DNA of 64,000 bases from Hymenobacter translucens (GCF_020685205.1 NZ_JAJERB010000008.1:124001-188000), one strand, 5' to 3'. Positions 32,776-41,743 are shown, numbered from the stretch's first letter. Notes: generated from the sequence alone by a model not told the origin. Numbers and translations: made by a program.

Positions 32776-33477
32776 ATGACCAAACGCTTACCTGCTCTGC
32801 TCCTGAGCTTGGGCCTGACTCTGGCCGCCACCGTTGCCCGGGCTCAGTCTGATTCTACCGCCACTGCTCCGGCAGCCAAGCCGGCCTCAGAGAAATACAC
32901 CGGCTACCGCTACCGCTCCCTTGCCTTCACGCCCACCCAGGGCTGGAACACGCCTTATGGCATCGGTCTGGAAACCAGCGTGATGGTCATTCCAAGCCTC
33001 GACATCAACGTGGGTGGGGGCCTGGCCCTGAGCGGTGTAAAGCTGGGTATCGGCAGTCGCTACTATATTTTACCGAAGAGCCAGCTCTCACCATTCGTAG
33101 GCGGGAACGTAGTGCTGGCCAGCGGCACCGGCCGGGCCGGCAGCGACATTGGGTATGAGTTTGCCACGGTTATCGCCGACATTGTGGGCGACGAGTACGA
33201 TCCTGAAACTGCCGGCGACTACGTTGTGCGGTCGAGTGTGGTAGGCCACCTGCGCACGGGCCTGCGCTGGCAGCCAGGCAAGAAGAAACCCAGCCGCGTT
33301 GGCTTCCTGGGCACCATTGGCTACGGCTTCCGCCTCACCAGCGACCCTATCGTCTATAACCCCGACTATCCCAAGCCCACGGCCGTGGAGCAAAGCATCA
33401 CCCGCTCCCTGTTTGCTCCCGGCGGCCTGGAGCTGGCTTTGCAGATGAGTATTGGTATCGGCAAGGTGAAACAGTAA
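32776..33477 (+). CDS. Exported outer-membrane-like protein, tandem paralogue B
   Basis: A 233-residue protein with a signal peptide (LLLSLGLTLAATVARAQ). It shares with the preceding gene the blocks GWNTPYGIGLETSVMVIPSL, VKLGIGSRYYILPKSQLSPF, HLRTGLRWQPG, LGTIGYGFRLTSDP and a C-terminal GGLELALQMSIGIG. Both look like small outer-membrane beta-barrels. The duplication is old: identity is limited to these blocks, and this copy has an extra acidic insert near residue 130-150 (ADIVGDEYDPETAGDYV). It ends before a terminator at 33499-33528. Confidence 0.7.
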   Translation: MTKRLPALLLSLGLTLAATVARAQSDSTATAPAAKPASEKYTGYRYRSLAFTPTQGWNTPYGIGLETSVMVIPSLDINVGGGLALSGVKLGIGSRYYILPKSQLSPFVGGNVVLASGTGRAGSDIGYEFATVIADIVGDEYDPETAGDYVVRSSVVGHLRTGLRWQPGKKKPSRVGFLGTIGYGFRLTSDPIVYNPDYPKPTAVEQSITRSLFAPGGLELALQMSIGIGKVKQ

Positions 33478-33498
33478 CCAACGCCCCGAGACAGGAAG

Positions 33499-33528
33499 GC
33501 CCCGTCCGAAACCGGGCGGGGCTTTCTT
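33499..33528 (+). terminator. Intrinsic terminator
   Basis: GCCCCGTCCG pairs with CGGGCGGGGC (one G-U wobble) over a short loop, followed by TTTCTT. It ends the 32776 gene and lies 5 bp before the convergent gene's stop. Confidence 0.7.
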
Positions 33529-33532
33529 GTGC

Positions 33533-34564
33533 TTAGCCCAGCCGGCCGGCCAGCATGATTTTCAGATTGAGCCGCACGATATCGCCCATCGAGTCGCAGC
33601 GGTCGAAGCGGGTGGTGCGGTGGTGGCGGTTCAGCTCGTCCTTCAGCCGCCTTATCTTATCGGGCGGAGCCAGCGTGTCCTGCCGCATGCAGTCGATCAG
33701 CGTCTTAAGGCGGTAGCGCTCGACCCGGGCCCGGCCGGCAATGAGAGTGCGCTCTTCCACCTGGTACTGCCGGATGCTCTCGGCCGTAAGCAGCTGACCG
33801 CACATCTGCACGACCGGGCGGTTGTCCTTGAAAAACTGGGGCAGGTACATGTTCTTCTTGCCCTCGTAGCTCTGCTGGTCGAAGTCGATAGCCCGCACCC
33901 GGTACTGCTCATCCTCGAAGTCAAGGGTCATCACAATCACGTAGTTGTAGGCCCGCATGTCGCCGAGCAGGCGGGCAAAGCACCGCTCGTTGAACTTGAC
34001 GAACTCCTTGGCGATGCGCACCTGGTTGAGGTGGGGCTGCTGCAGGTGGTCCCGGATGAAGTTGTCGCCGGGAATACCGGTAATGTGCTCTTCAATCAGC
34101 GTGTCGCCGGCCACGAGGTAGTTGAGGCGGTTGGGGGAAAGAATGTGCTCGAGCTCCAGCCCGTAGATGCGCGAGGCATCGGCCCGCTTCACGTAGAAGA
34201 AGTCGTAGTTGTCGTTGAGCAGGTTCACGATGCGCACCCGGAAGGGGTTGGAGTTGCCGAACCGGCAGTAGTCGATCCGGTCGGCCAGCAGGTGCTGCAC
34301 AAACGACAGGTCGCCACCGGTTTTCAGCTGGGCGTACACCTCCGTCAGCCCTGCCGACAGCTCCCGCAGGGCTGAGGGCTCGTAGAACACCGTTTGCCAG
34401 AGGGTGTCGTTGCCGTTGCGGTCGAGCAGCGGGAAAGCCCCGCTGAAACGGGTAAGATCGAGGTAGGTGACGGGCAGGGCAGCTTCCCGGTCGTAGTGGT
34501 CGAGGTAAGCGCGCAGCTCCTCCCCAATGGCGTAGCTGATTTTCTTCTTGGAGATTAACGTCAT
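33533..34564 (-). CDS. Uncharacterised protein with possible protein-kinase-like fold
   Basis: A 343-residue protein. ATG 34564 (MTLISKKKISYAIGEEL) is chosen; the longer frame adds a Pro/Arg-rich non-protein-like leader. The middle reads like a kinase fold: FFYVKRADAS with K126 as the beta-3 Lys, LELEHIL with E137/E139 as the helix-C Glu, LIEEHITGIPG as the hinge, LGDMRAYNYVIV with D202-x4-N207 as in the catalytic loop DxxxxN, and RAIDFDQQS (D227) in place of DFG. There is no HRD His. I do not recognise the family. It could be a small-molecule or LPS-type kinase, or a degenerate relative. Confidence 0.5.
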   Translation of the reverse strand: MTLISKKKISYAIGEELRAYLDHYDREAALPVTYLDLTRFSGAFPLLDRNGNDTLWQTVFYEPSALRELSAGLTEVYAQLKTGGDLSFVQHLLADRIDYCRFGNSNPFRVRIVNLLNDNYDFFYVKRADASRIYGLELEHILSPNRLNYLVAGDTLIEEHITGIPGDNFIRDHLQQPHLNQVRIAKEFVKFNERCFARLLGDMRAYNYVIVMTLDFEDEQYRVRAIDFDQQSYEGKKNMYLPQFFKDNRPVVQMCGQLLTAESIRQYQVEERTLIAGRARVERYRLKTLIDCMRQDTLAPPDKIRRLKDELNRHHRTTRFDRCDSMGDIVRLNLKIMLAGRLG

Positions 34565-34824
34565 CGGATCAGGGCCTGGGGTCTGGTAGTTGCTAGGGTG
34601 GTATTCGGTATCCGGGAATACGGGTTGCTGGGTGCGCCTCGCCGGGCTGTTTACGCGGAGGGCAGCCCAGGGGCCGCAAGGTGGGGCACCCATTCGACTA
34701 TTGACTACCCGGTGCCGGCAATTCACCGCTTCGGATCGGGCACAAACAACTAAGCACCCGACACTAGCAACCAAGCACCAAAAATTTCCGAACTTGGTCC
34801 CCTACGTTCCTGCCTTTCTTTGCA

Positions 34825-36042
34825 ATGAAAAAACTTCTAATCACCTTTTGCCTGGTGCTGCTCTGCCCGCTGTTTTCGCCGGGCTGGGGCTTTTTTGGCC
34901 ACAAGACCATCAACCAGATTGCCGTGTACGCCCTGCCCCGCCCCATGCAGGAGTTTTACTACCGGCACATGAACCAGATTGTGCAGCTCTCGACGGCCCC
35001 CGATATGCGGCGCAACGAGGACCCCAATGAGGCCCCGAAGCACTATATCGACATGGACCACTACGGCGACAACCCGTTCGGGATGATGCCCAAGGAGTGG
35101 GAAAAGGCCACCGCCAAGTACACCGCCGACACCCTGCGCAAGTATGGCACCGTGCCGTGGGTCGTGATGGACGTGAAAGAAAATCTGACCGAAGCCTTCC
35201 GCCAGCGCGACACGGCCGCCATCATCCGCCTGTCGGCCGACCTGGGCCACTACGTGGCCGACGCCTACGTGCCCCTGCACACCACCATCAACTACGACGG
35301 GCAGCTCACCAACCAGGAAGGCATGCACAGCCTGTGGGAGTCCAAGCTGCCGGAGCGCCACCTGGCCGAGTACAAGCTGGACTCAGAATCGGCGGACTAC
35401 CTGAAAGACCCGCTGCGCTCCATCTGGGACGTGGTGCAGAACTCCTACGGCTTCCTGGGCGCAACCTTCGACCTGGAGGAGGCCGTGTCGCGCAAGTTCA
35501 CGCCCGAAACCAAGTACACGTTCTCGCACAAGTACGGCAAAACCCGCCGCGCCTACTCCGATGCCTTTGCCGACGCCTACCACAAGGAAGTGGGCGGCAT
35601 GGTGGCCATCCGCATCAAGCAGGCCCCGACCATGGTCGCCTCGATGTGGCTGACCGCCTGGCAGGACGCCGGCAAGCCCGACCTGGACCAGATGATGGGC
35701 AAGAAGTTCACGAAGGGCGAGCGGGAAAAGCTGGCTACTGAGCTGAAAGCCTGGAAGAAAAACGAGCTGGTCGACAAGGAGCTCGTCATTGCCATGCAGA
35801 AGGAAAAAGCCGTGGAAAAAGCGGACGTGATTAAGTCTGCGGAGGACATGCAGCCGATGCCGGCCGATGCCTCGGCTCCCGCGGCTCCCGCCCCTGCCCT
35901 GACCCCGGCCCCGCAGGCGGCTCCGGCCACTACGGTGGAGAAGTCGAAGGTGAAGGCCAAAGACGAAGACGGCAAGAAAATCAAGGAGAAGCGTAAGAAA
36001 AAAGGCGACAAAGCGGACAAGGCCGACGACGGCTGGAACTAG
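34825..36042 (+). CDS. Zinc-dependent phospholipase C / S1-P1 nuclease-like secreted protein
   Basis: A 405-residue exported protein with a signal peptide (KKLLITFCLVLLCPLFSPG). It begins after the signal with WGFFGHKTINQIAVYALP, where the N-terminal Trp and the His are zinc ligands in this superfamily. Further ligands are in APKHYIDMDHYG, DLGHYVADAYVPLHTT and GMHSLWESKLPE. The fold is that of bacterial phospholipase C and S1-P1 nucleases, and the activity (lipid or nucleic acid) cannot be told apart by eye. Residues about 330-405 are low-complexity Pro/Ala then Lys/Asp-rich (GKKIKEKRKKKGDKADKADD). A terminator follows at 36091-36124. Confidence 0.8.
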   Translation: MKKLLITFCLVLLCPLFSPGWGFFGHKTINQIAVYALPRPMQEFYYRHMNQIVQLSTAPDMRRNEDPNEAPKHYIDMDHYGDNPFGMMPKEWEKATAKYTADTLRKYGTVPWVVMDVKENLTEAFRQRDTAAIIRLSADLGHYVADAYVPLHTTINYDGQLTNQEGMHSLWESKLPERHLAEYKLDSESADYLKDPLRSIWDVVQNSYGFLGATFDLEEAVSRKFTPETKYTFSHKYGKTRRAYSDAFADAYHKEVGGMVAIRIKQAPTMVASMWLTAWQDAGKPDLDQMMGKKFTKGEREKLATELKAWKKNELVDKELVIAMQKEKAVEKADVIKSAEDMQPMPADASAPAAPAPALTPAPQAAPATTVEKSKVKAKDEDGKKIKEKRKKKGDKADKADDGWN

Positions 36043-36082
36043 CCAGCCGGCTCGCCCGGGTGCGCTTACCCGGCCCGTCCGT

Positions 36083-36090
36083 TACATTTG
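36083..36090 (+). promoter_or_regulatory. -7-like element (TACATTTG) directly before a terminator hairpin
   Basis: Exact TAnnTTTG match 71 bp upstream of the PPIase ATG, with the terminator starting at the next base. It may be chance, or a promoter whose transcript begins inside the hairpin. Confidence 0.3.
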
Positions 36091-36124
36091 AGTGCTGCCT
36101 TCGTAGAGAGGGCAGCACTTTTTT
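36091..36124 (+). terminator. Intrinsic terminator
   Basis: AGTGCTGCC pairs with GGCAGCACT over an 11-nt loop, followed by six T. It terminates the phospholipase C-like gene. Confidence 0.88.
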
Positions 36125-36160
36125 GTTTGTGTCCGGCCGGTCCGGCCCAGCTTACTGCCT

Positions 36161-36922
36161 ATGCTTCCTGTTCGCCGCAGCCCCGCTTGTTTTTTGCCCG
36201 CCCTTCTGCTCGGGGGCCTCAGCCTGTTGGGCTGCAATCAGGCCGAGCCCGCTCAGCAGGCCCCGCCACCCGAGGCCAAGCCTGCCCCCGTTCCCGGCCC
36301 CGATCTGGTCAGCCTCACCGATTCCAACGCGGCGTCACTGCTCACCGCGTACGGCCGGCAGTACCCCGGCTCCGAAGTCATCGTGCGCACCCGGCTGGGC
36401 AACCTGCGCGTGAAGCTTTATGACGACACGCCGATTCACAAAGCCAACTTCCTGCTGCTGGCCCGCAAAGGCGTATTCGACGAAACTGTCTTCAACCGCG
36501 TGGTCAACGGTTTTGCCATTCAGGGCGGCCGCTCCGACCACCGCACCATTCGGCTGGCCCGCTACCACCTGCCGCCCGAAATCCGGCCCGGGCACTTCCA
36601 CAAGCGGGGCGCCCTGGGCATGGCCCGCTACGACGACGACCAGAACCCCGGCAAGCTGTCCTCGAATACGGACTTCTACTTTGTGCAGGGCGAAAAGCTG
36701 ACGCCCTACCAGGCCCAGGCCATGGCCGGCCGCACGCTTACGCCGGCCCAGGAAAAAGTGTATGCCACCACCGGCGGCGTGCCTTCCCTCGACGGGAAGT
36801 ACACCGTCTTTGGCGAAGTCGTGGAAGGGCTGGACGTCATCGACAAAATTGCCGCCGAGCCCGTGGACCCCTACAAGTGGCCGAAAAAGGACGTAGACAT
36901 CAAAATTGAGGTGTTGCCCTAG
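36161..36922 (+). CDS. Cyclophilin-type peptidyl-prolyl isomerase, lipoprotein
   Basis: A 253-residue protein. The N-terminus has a lipobox, LLLGGLSLLGCNQAEP, so it is probably lipidated and held in the envelope. A Pro-rich linker precedes a cyclophilin domain: VIVRTRLGNLRVKLYDDTPI, KANFLLLARKGVFDETVFNR, VVNGFAIQGG, ALGMARYDDDQNPGKLSSNT and YFVQGEKLTPYQAQAM, ending in YTVFGEVVEGLDVIDKIAAE. The active-site region FNRVVNGFAIQGG is well conserved. It catalyses proline isomerisation in exported proteins. It ends 3 bp before a convergent lipoprotein gene. Confidence 0.92.
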   Translation: MLPVRRSPACFLPALLLGGLSLLGCNQAEPAQQAPPPEAKPAPVPGPDLVSLTDSNAASLLTAYGRQYPGSEVIVRTRLGNLRVKLYDDTPIHKANFLLLARKGVFDETVFNRVVNGFAIQGGRSDHRTIRLARYHLPPEIRPGHFHKRGALGMARYDDDQNPGKLSSNTDFYFVQGEKLTPYQAQAMAGRTLTPAQEKVYATTGGVPSLDGKYTVFGEVVEGLDVIDKIAAEPVDPYKWPKKDVDIKIEVLP

Positions 36923-36925
36923 CCG

Positions 36926-37330
36926 TTAGTCGGGCCGCACCACCCGAACGAGCTTGCCGCCGGTTACGTCGCCGGGCTGCACCTCGGTGAGCTTGCCCAG
37001 CTCGGGCCGGCCGTAGCCCAACGCCCGGGTAGCAGAATACTGCATTGAGTCGGACGTAGCTTCGCTCAGCGTACCAACCTGGCTTTGGGCGGGCTGCAGG
37101 TAGGCGCTGTCGGGCGTAACGCGGGTCATGCGGTAGCTCCAGTACCGGCTGCTGGTATCAGCCGGGGCATTAGGCCGGAAGCGCATCACGTACACGTCCC
37201 CAGCTTTAGGCTCGGTGAGGTAGGACTGCGTATTGTCGGACTGCTGGCTGCAGCTACTCAGCAGGGTAGCGGCAGCCGACAGCAGGGCGGCAGCAAGGGC
37301 GAATCGGGAAGACGAAGCGGAAAAGGTCAT
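36926..37330 (-). CDS. Small lipoprotein of unknown function
   Basis: A 134-residue protein. I use the ATG at 37330 (MTFSASSSRFALAAALLSAA), which gives a short signal peptide with lipobox LLSSC followed by SQQSD; an upstream ATG would put an unusual extra segment before it. The mature part is short and soluble (DVYVMRFRPNAPADTSSRYW, YRMTRVTPDSAYLQPAQ). No family recognised. It is convergent with the cyclophilin gene with only 3 bp between the stops. Confidence 0.6.
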   Translation of the reverse strand: MTFSASSSRFALAAALLSAAATLLSSCSQQSDNTQSYLTEPKAGDVYVMRFRPNAPADTSSRYWSYRMTRVTPDSAYLQPAQSQVGTLSEATSDSMQYSATRALGYGRPELGKLTEVQPGDVTGGKLVRVVRPD

Positions 37331-37393
37331 AGCAGCGCAAGGGAAAAGCGGCGACGGTACCAGCAACATGTCCGGTCCGCGCCGCAAGAAACA

Positions 37394-37427
37394 AAAAAGG
37401 CAGCCCGCCGAAGCAGACTGCCTTTTT
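37394..37427 (-). terminator. Terminator of the M13 peptidase gene
   Basis: AAAAAGGCAG pairs with CTGCCTTTTT over a 14-nt loop, with an A tract on the plus strand giving U on the minus-strand transcript. It lies 51 bp after the peptidase stop. Confidence 0.75.
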
Positions 37428-37477
37428 CCAAGTCAGGCTAACAGCCAATAACCATCAGCTATCAGCTCAGAGTCAGC

Positions 37478-39613
37478 CTACCAGATCTTGGCGCGCAGGT
37501 TTTTGGCGCGTACCATCTGGGCGTCTTCCTTGCAGCCAAAGGCCTCGTAGAACTGGGGCATGTTCTGGAGCGGACCGTTGGTGCGGAACTGAGCCGGGGA
37601 GTGCGGGTCGGTTTGCACCTGCTGACGCAGGTACTCGGGCCGGGCGTTGGTGCGCCAGATCTGGGCGTACGCCAGGAAGAAGCGCTGCTCGGGCGTGAGG
37701 CCGTCGTACATGGGGCGGGGGCCGTTGCCGTACTGCTTCTGCAGCTGCTTCTGCAGGGCGGTGTAGGCAATGCTGAGTCCGCCGAGGTCGGCCAGGTTTT
37801 CACCCATCGTGAGCTTACCGTTCACGTGTACCGAGTCCAGAGGCGTAAAGGCGTCGAACTGCTTGCCCACGATGTCGGCCCGCTGGTCAAACTTCTCGGC
37901 GTCTTCTTTGGTCCACCAGTCGCGCAGGTTGCCTTCGGCGTCGTACTGCCGGCCCTGGTCGTCGAAGCCGTGGGTGATTTCGTGGCCGATAACGGCGCCC
38001 ATCCCGCCGTAGTTGACGGCGTCATCGGCGTTGGGGTCAAAGAACGGGGGCTGCATGATGCCGGCCGGGAACACGATTTCGTTCATCGGCGGGTTGTAGT
38101 AGGCATTCACGGTAGGCGGCGTCATGCCCCACTCCTTGCGGTCGATGGGCTTGCCAAACTTATTCAGGTTGTCCTGCATCTCCCAGATGCGGGAGTTGAT
38201 AACGTTCTGCAGGTAGGAGTCGCGGGAAATGCTCAGGGCCGAGTAGTCCTTCCACTGGTCGGGGTAGCCGATTTTCACCGTAAAGGCATTCAGCTTCTTC
38301 ATGGCTTCCGCCTTGGTAGCGGCGCTCATCCAGTCGTTCTGCTGAATGTGCTCGGCGAAGGCAGCCTTGATGTTGTTCACCATTTCCATGGCTTTCTGCT
38401 TGGCTTCGGGCTTGAAGGCCTTGTCCACGTAGAGCTGGCCGAAGGCCTCGCCCAGGGCGTTGTCCGTGGCGCGGAGCATGCGCTTCCAGCGGGGCTGCTG
38501 CTTTTTGGCGCCGGTCAGCACCTGGCTGAAGCGGAAGGCCTCGTCGCCGAATGCTTTGGGCAGGGCCGAGGTAAACGACGTGGCCGTGTGCCAGCGCATG
38601 TAGGTTTTCAGGTCGGCCATGGGCTCGGCCTTCAGCATCGTGTTCAGCTCCTTAAAGAAGTCGGGCTGCCCCACGATTACCTCCTTCACGCCCTTCAGCT
38701 TCAGGTCGGTCAGGATGTGCTGGGGAGCCAGGTTGGGGTAGCGCTTCTGCACTTCCGCCATGGTCATCTTGTTGTAATTGAGCTGGGGGTTGCGCAGGTC
38801 TACCCGGCTGCGCGAAGCCTTGGCCAGGCGCGTTTCGATGCGCATCACCGTGCTGGCGCTCTTGGCGGCAGTCGCCTCGCTTTCACCCAACATCTTGAAG
38901 GTGTTGGTCAGATAGGTCATGTACGCCGCGCGGATGTTCTTGGAGCGGGCGTCGTCCTTGAGGTAGTAGTCGCGGTCGGGCAGGGAGAGGCCACCCTGGT
39001 TCAGGTTAACGGCATACTGGGTGCTGATCTTGTCGTCCTGGCCTACGTACGTGCTAAAAAACGACCCGGTCTGCAGCTGGAGCTGGCGGGCAATGTTGGT
39101 TTGCAGGTTGTCAGCCGTCTTGATGGCGGCAATGCGGTCGAGCTCGGGCTTGAGGTACTTCAGACCAGCGGCTTCGATGGAGGCCGTGTCCATGGCCGAG
39201 GCGTAGTAGTCACCAACCTTCTGGGCGTTGGTGCCTTTGGCAGCGTTCCGGTTGGCCGCAGCCTCGTCCAGAATGCTGCGCATGATGGCGTTGTTCTTGT
39301 CGGCCAGCTCGTTGAACGAGCCCCAGCGTATTTCCGAGGCCGGAACCGGGTTGTTCTTCAGCCAGTTGCCGCTGGCGTACAGAAAGAAGTTGTCGCAGGG
39401 CTGCACCGACTTGTCGATGTTGCTCACGTTCAGGCCTACTCCTTTGGGGACAGACGTTTCGGCGGTGTTGAGCGAGGGCGCCTTGTCGGGAGTGGTGCTG
39501 GCCGAGCCCGTCGAGGTTTTCGGCACCGTGGTCGGAGTGCTGGCGGCGCATCCTGCCAGAGCCAGTCCGACGGCCGCAACGGCAGCCAGCGTCAGGCTGT
39601 TACGATTTTTCAT
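37478..39613 (-). CDS. M13 family metallopeptidase (PepO/neprilysin-like), lipoprotein
   Basis: A 711-residue zinc endopeptidase. ATG 39613 starts a signal sequence with lipobox ALAGC. The long N-terminal helical domain (about residues 45-470) precedes the catalytic domain with HEITH at 544-548 (VIGHEITHGFDDQGRQYD) and the third ligand in ENLADLGG; the PPFFDPNADDAVNYGGMGAV block is also typical. M13 peptidases cleave oligopeptides on the outside of the cytoplasmic membrane. The length is usual for the family. Confidence 0.95.
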   Translation of the reverse strand: MKNRNSLTLAAVAAVGLALAGCAASTPTTVPKTSTGSASTTPDKAPSLNTAETSVPKGVGLNVSNIDKSVQPCDNFFLYASGNWLKNNPVPASEIRWGSFNELADKNNAIMRSILDEAAANRNAAKGTNAQKVGDYYASAMDTASIEAAGLKYLKPELDRIAAIKTADNLQTNIARQLQLQTGSFFSTYVGQDDKISTQYAVNLNQGGLSLPDRDYYLKDDARSKNIRAAYMTYLTNTFKMLGESEATAAKSASTVMRIETRLAKASRSRVDLRNPQLNYNKMTMAEVQKRYPNLAPQHILTDLKLKGVKEVIVGQPDFFKELNTMLKAEPMADLKTYMRWHTATSFTSALPKAFGDEAFRFSQVLTGAKKQQPRWKRMLRATDNALGEAFGQLYVDKAFKPEAKQKAMEMVNNIKAAFAEHIQQNDWMSAATKAEAMKKLNAFTVKIGYPDQWKDYSALSISRDSYLQNVINSRIWEMQDNLNKFGKPIDRKEWGMTPPTVNAYYNPPMNEIVFPAGIMQPPFFDPNADDAVNYGGMGAVIGHEITHGFDDQGRQYDAEGNLRDWWTKEDAEKFDQRADIVGKQFDAFTPLDSVHVNGKLTMGENLADLGGLSIAYTALQKQLQKQYGNGPRPMYDGLTPEQRFFLAYAQIWRTNARPEYLRQQVQTDPHSPAQFRTNGPLQNMPQFYEAFGCKEDAQMVRAKNLRAKIW

Positions 39614-39826
39614 AGAAGCGGAGAAAAGTATGGAATATGGGAGGGAAATGCGGAAATGGTAAGAAAGGTAAGGTGAAATGCGAAATTCAGAAACAAAACC
39701 GCGCATTGCCAGCGCATTTTAGCCCCGCTGAATTTGTGTTTTGCGAAGCAAAGGACCAGAGTTTCCGACGACGGTTGCACGGCCCACGGCAGCAAACAAC
39801 AAGGCTTATTCCGTAACTTGCCGCTG

Positions 39827-41362
39827 ATGCCGCCGCTGTTCAACCGCCGTCCTGAGTTTGGTCTGCCTGCTCCCCTGCCCCCGGTGCCCCTACCCCTGGC
39901 CGAGCTGCTGCGCCGCGTGGGCCAGACGCTGGCTGAGCGGTTTGCCGAGTCGTACTGGGTGGTGGCCGAAATTGCCGAACTCACCCTGCCTCGCTTCGAC
40001 GGCGGGCACTGCTACCTCGTCCTTACCGACCAGCACACCACCGGCCGGGGCGCCCAGCTCAAGGCCCAGGTCCGGGCCACGCTCTGGAGCCAGCGTTATC
40101 AGACCCTGGCATCCGACTTCGCCGAGCACACCGGTCAGGAGCTGTGCGCGGGGCTGAAGGTGATGCTGCGGGTGCAGGTGCGCTTTCACGAGCAGTACGG
40201 GCTAAGCCTCGACGTGCTGGCCCTCGACCCCAGCTATACCGTGGGCGAGCTGGCCCGGCAGCGCCTGCTCACCGTGCGCAAGCTCGAAGCCAAAGGCCTG
40301 CTGGAGCGGCAGAAGCTTTTGCCCCTGCCCATCGGCACCCAGCACCTGGCCGTTATTTCCTCACCGACGGCGGCCGGCTTCCAGGACTTTGTACAGCAGC
40401 TGCGCGAATCAGTCTACGACTTCACCATCACGCTTTTTCCGGCCTCCATGCAGGGTGCCGAGGCGCCGGGCAGCATCCGCGAAGCCCTAGACCTGATTCG
40501 TCCCCGCCGCCGACAGTTCGACGCGGTGCTGGTGCTCCGGGGCGGGGGCGGCAAGACCGACCTGCTGGCCTTCGACGACTACGGCCTGGCTGCTGCTATT
40601 GGCTCGTTTCCGATTCCCGTGCTCACCGGCATCGGGCACGAGCGGGACGAAGCCGTCGTGGACCTTACCGCCCATAGCTCCCTGAAAACGCCTACTGCCG
40701 CTGCCATTTTCTTGATCGAGCGGCTGGCCCGCCTCGACGCGGTATTCGACGGCTACGCGGGCCGGATACGGGAGCTGGCGTCCGGGCACCTGCAGGCCGC
40801 CGGCGCCCACCTGAGCCGACTGGGCTGGTACACCCACCAGGCCGCCCAGGACCGGCTTGGCGATGCCCGTACCCAGCTGCACCAACGCATCCGGCAGGCT
40901 GCCGCCGCGCCCCGTGCGGGCCTGCAGCAGCAGCAGCGCCTGATCAGCCGGCTTCAGCATGCCCTGCCCCGGGCGGCCCACCGGCAGCTGGCCGGGCAGC
41001 AGCGCCGCCTGCGCACATTCGGGCAGGTGCTGGCCCGGCGGTTCCGCCACCTGCACCGCCGCCGCCGGGAGCAGCTACTGCGCCTGCGCTACGGGCTTCA
41101 GCTACGTGCCGAGCGGCGTCTGCACCGGGCCCAGCTGCATTTGACGGGCCTGACGTCCCCGGTGGCCTTGCTCCCACTGCCTGATGCCGCGGAGCTGGCC
41201 CGTTTCGGCTATGTGCGCCTCCAGACCGGTACTGACGTGTCGGACCCCAGCGCCACCCGGCCCGGCGACCAGGTGCAGGTGCTGCTGCCCGGTGCCGTGC
41301 TCGACGCTACTATCACGGCCCGCGCGCCCGGCCCGGACCTGCTGCCGGACCTCACCCTCTGA
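39827..41362 (+). CDS. xseA: Exodeoxyribonuclease VII large subunit
   Basis: A 511-residue catalytic subunit of exonuclease VII. ATG 39827 is chosen over a start 31 codons upstream. The N-terminal OB domain contains VAEIAELTLPRFDGGHCYLV; the catalytic core contains HLAVISSPTAAGFQDFVQQL, DAVLVLRGGGGKTDLLAFDD and VLTGIGHERDEAVVDLTAHS. The C-terminal half is long and helical (about 200 residues, Arg/Gln/His-rich), which makes the subunit longer than the usual 450. It pairs with the XseB subunit encoded 13 bp downstream. The complex degrades single-stranded DNA from both ends. Confidence 0.95.
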   Translation: MPPLFNRRPEFGLPAPLPPVPLPLAELLRRVGQTLAERFAESYWVVAEIAELTLPRFDGGHCYLVLTDQHTTGRGAQLKAQVRATLWSQRYQTLASDFAEHTGQELCAGLKVMLRVQVRFHEQYGLSLDVLALDPSYTVGELARQRLLTVRKLEAKGLLERQKLLPLPIGTQHLAVISSPTAAGFQDFVQQLRESVYDFTITLFPASMQGAEAPGSIREALDLIRPRRRQFDAVLVLRGGGGKTDLLAFDDYGLAAAIGSFPIPVLTGIGHERDEAVVDLTAHSSLKTPTAAAIFLIERLARLDAVFDGYAGRIRELASGHLQAAGAHLSRLGWYTHQAAQDRLGDARTQLHQRIRQAAAAPRAGLQQQQRLISRLQHALPRAAHRQLAGQQRRLRTFGQVLARRFRHLHRRRREQLLRLRYGLQLRAERRLHRAQLHLTGLTSPVALLPLPDAAELARFGYVRLQTGTDVSDPSATRPGDQVQVLLPGAVLDATITARAPGPDLLPDLTL

Positions 41363-41375
41363 TTTTTGCCTGACT

Positions 41376-41621
41376 ATGTCCTCTTCCGATATTACCTACA
41401 GCCAGGCAATTGCCGAGCTGGAATCCATCCTCCGCACGCTTGAAACCGACACGGTGGACGTCGATGACCTTACGGCCCGGGTGCAGCGCTCCGCCGAGCT
41501 GATCCGGCTGTGCAAGCAGAAGCTGCGCTCGGCCGAGTCGGCCATCGACCGGGTATTTGAAAACCTGGATGAGGAAGACGAGCAACCGGATGACCACGCC
41601 CCGGAGCGGGATGATGATTAG
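41376..41621 (+). CDS. xseB: Exodeoxyribonuclease VII small subunit
   Basis: An 81-residue partner of XseA. ATG 41376 gives the canonical N-terminus ITYSQAIAELESILRTLE, then the conserved DVDDLTARVQRSAELIRLC and KQKLRSAESAIDRV. The acidic C-terminus (DEEDEQPDDHAPERDDD) is common in this family. The gene follows xseA by 13 bp and is certainly co-transcribed. Confidence 0.95.
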   Translation: MSSSDITYSQAIAELESILRTLETDTVDVDDLTARVQRSAELIRLCKQKLRSAESAIDRVFENLDEEDEQPDDHAPERDDD

Positions 41622-41703
41622 TCAGCTGCTGGTTCGCTGAGGTGGTTTATACCTTTTACCAGTTTTAATTCGGTTTTTCCGGCGGCTAGCTGCGAACAAA
41701 GGT

Positions 41704-41711
41704 TATATTTG
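41704..41711 (+). promoter_or_regulatory. -7 element (TATATTTG) of the 41744 gene
   Basis: Exact TAnnTTTG match, 32 bp upstream of ATG 41744. A poly-T stretch near 41674 may serve as a weak -33. Confidence 0.5.
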
Positions 41712-41743
41712 GCGTCTTTCGTCACGTTCATAATCTTCTTTCT

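Noticed and set aside
37601..39676. A 691-codon plus-strand frame opposite the M13 peptidase gene
   Set aside because: It is the antisense shadow of a GC-rich gene. It has no recognisable motif, while the minus-strand frame has HEITH and a lipobox.
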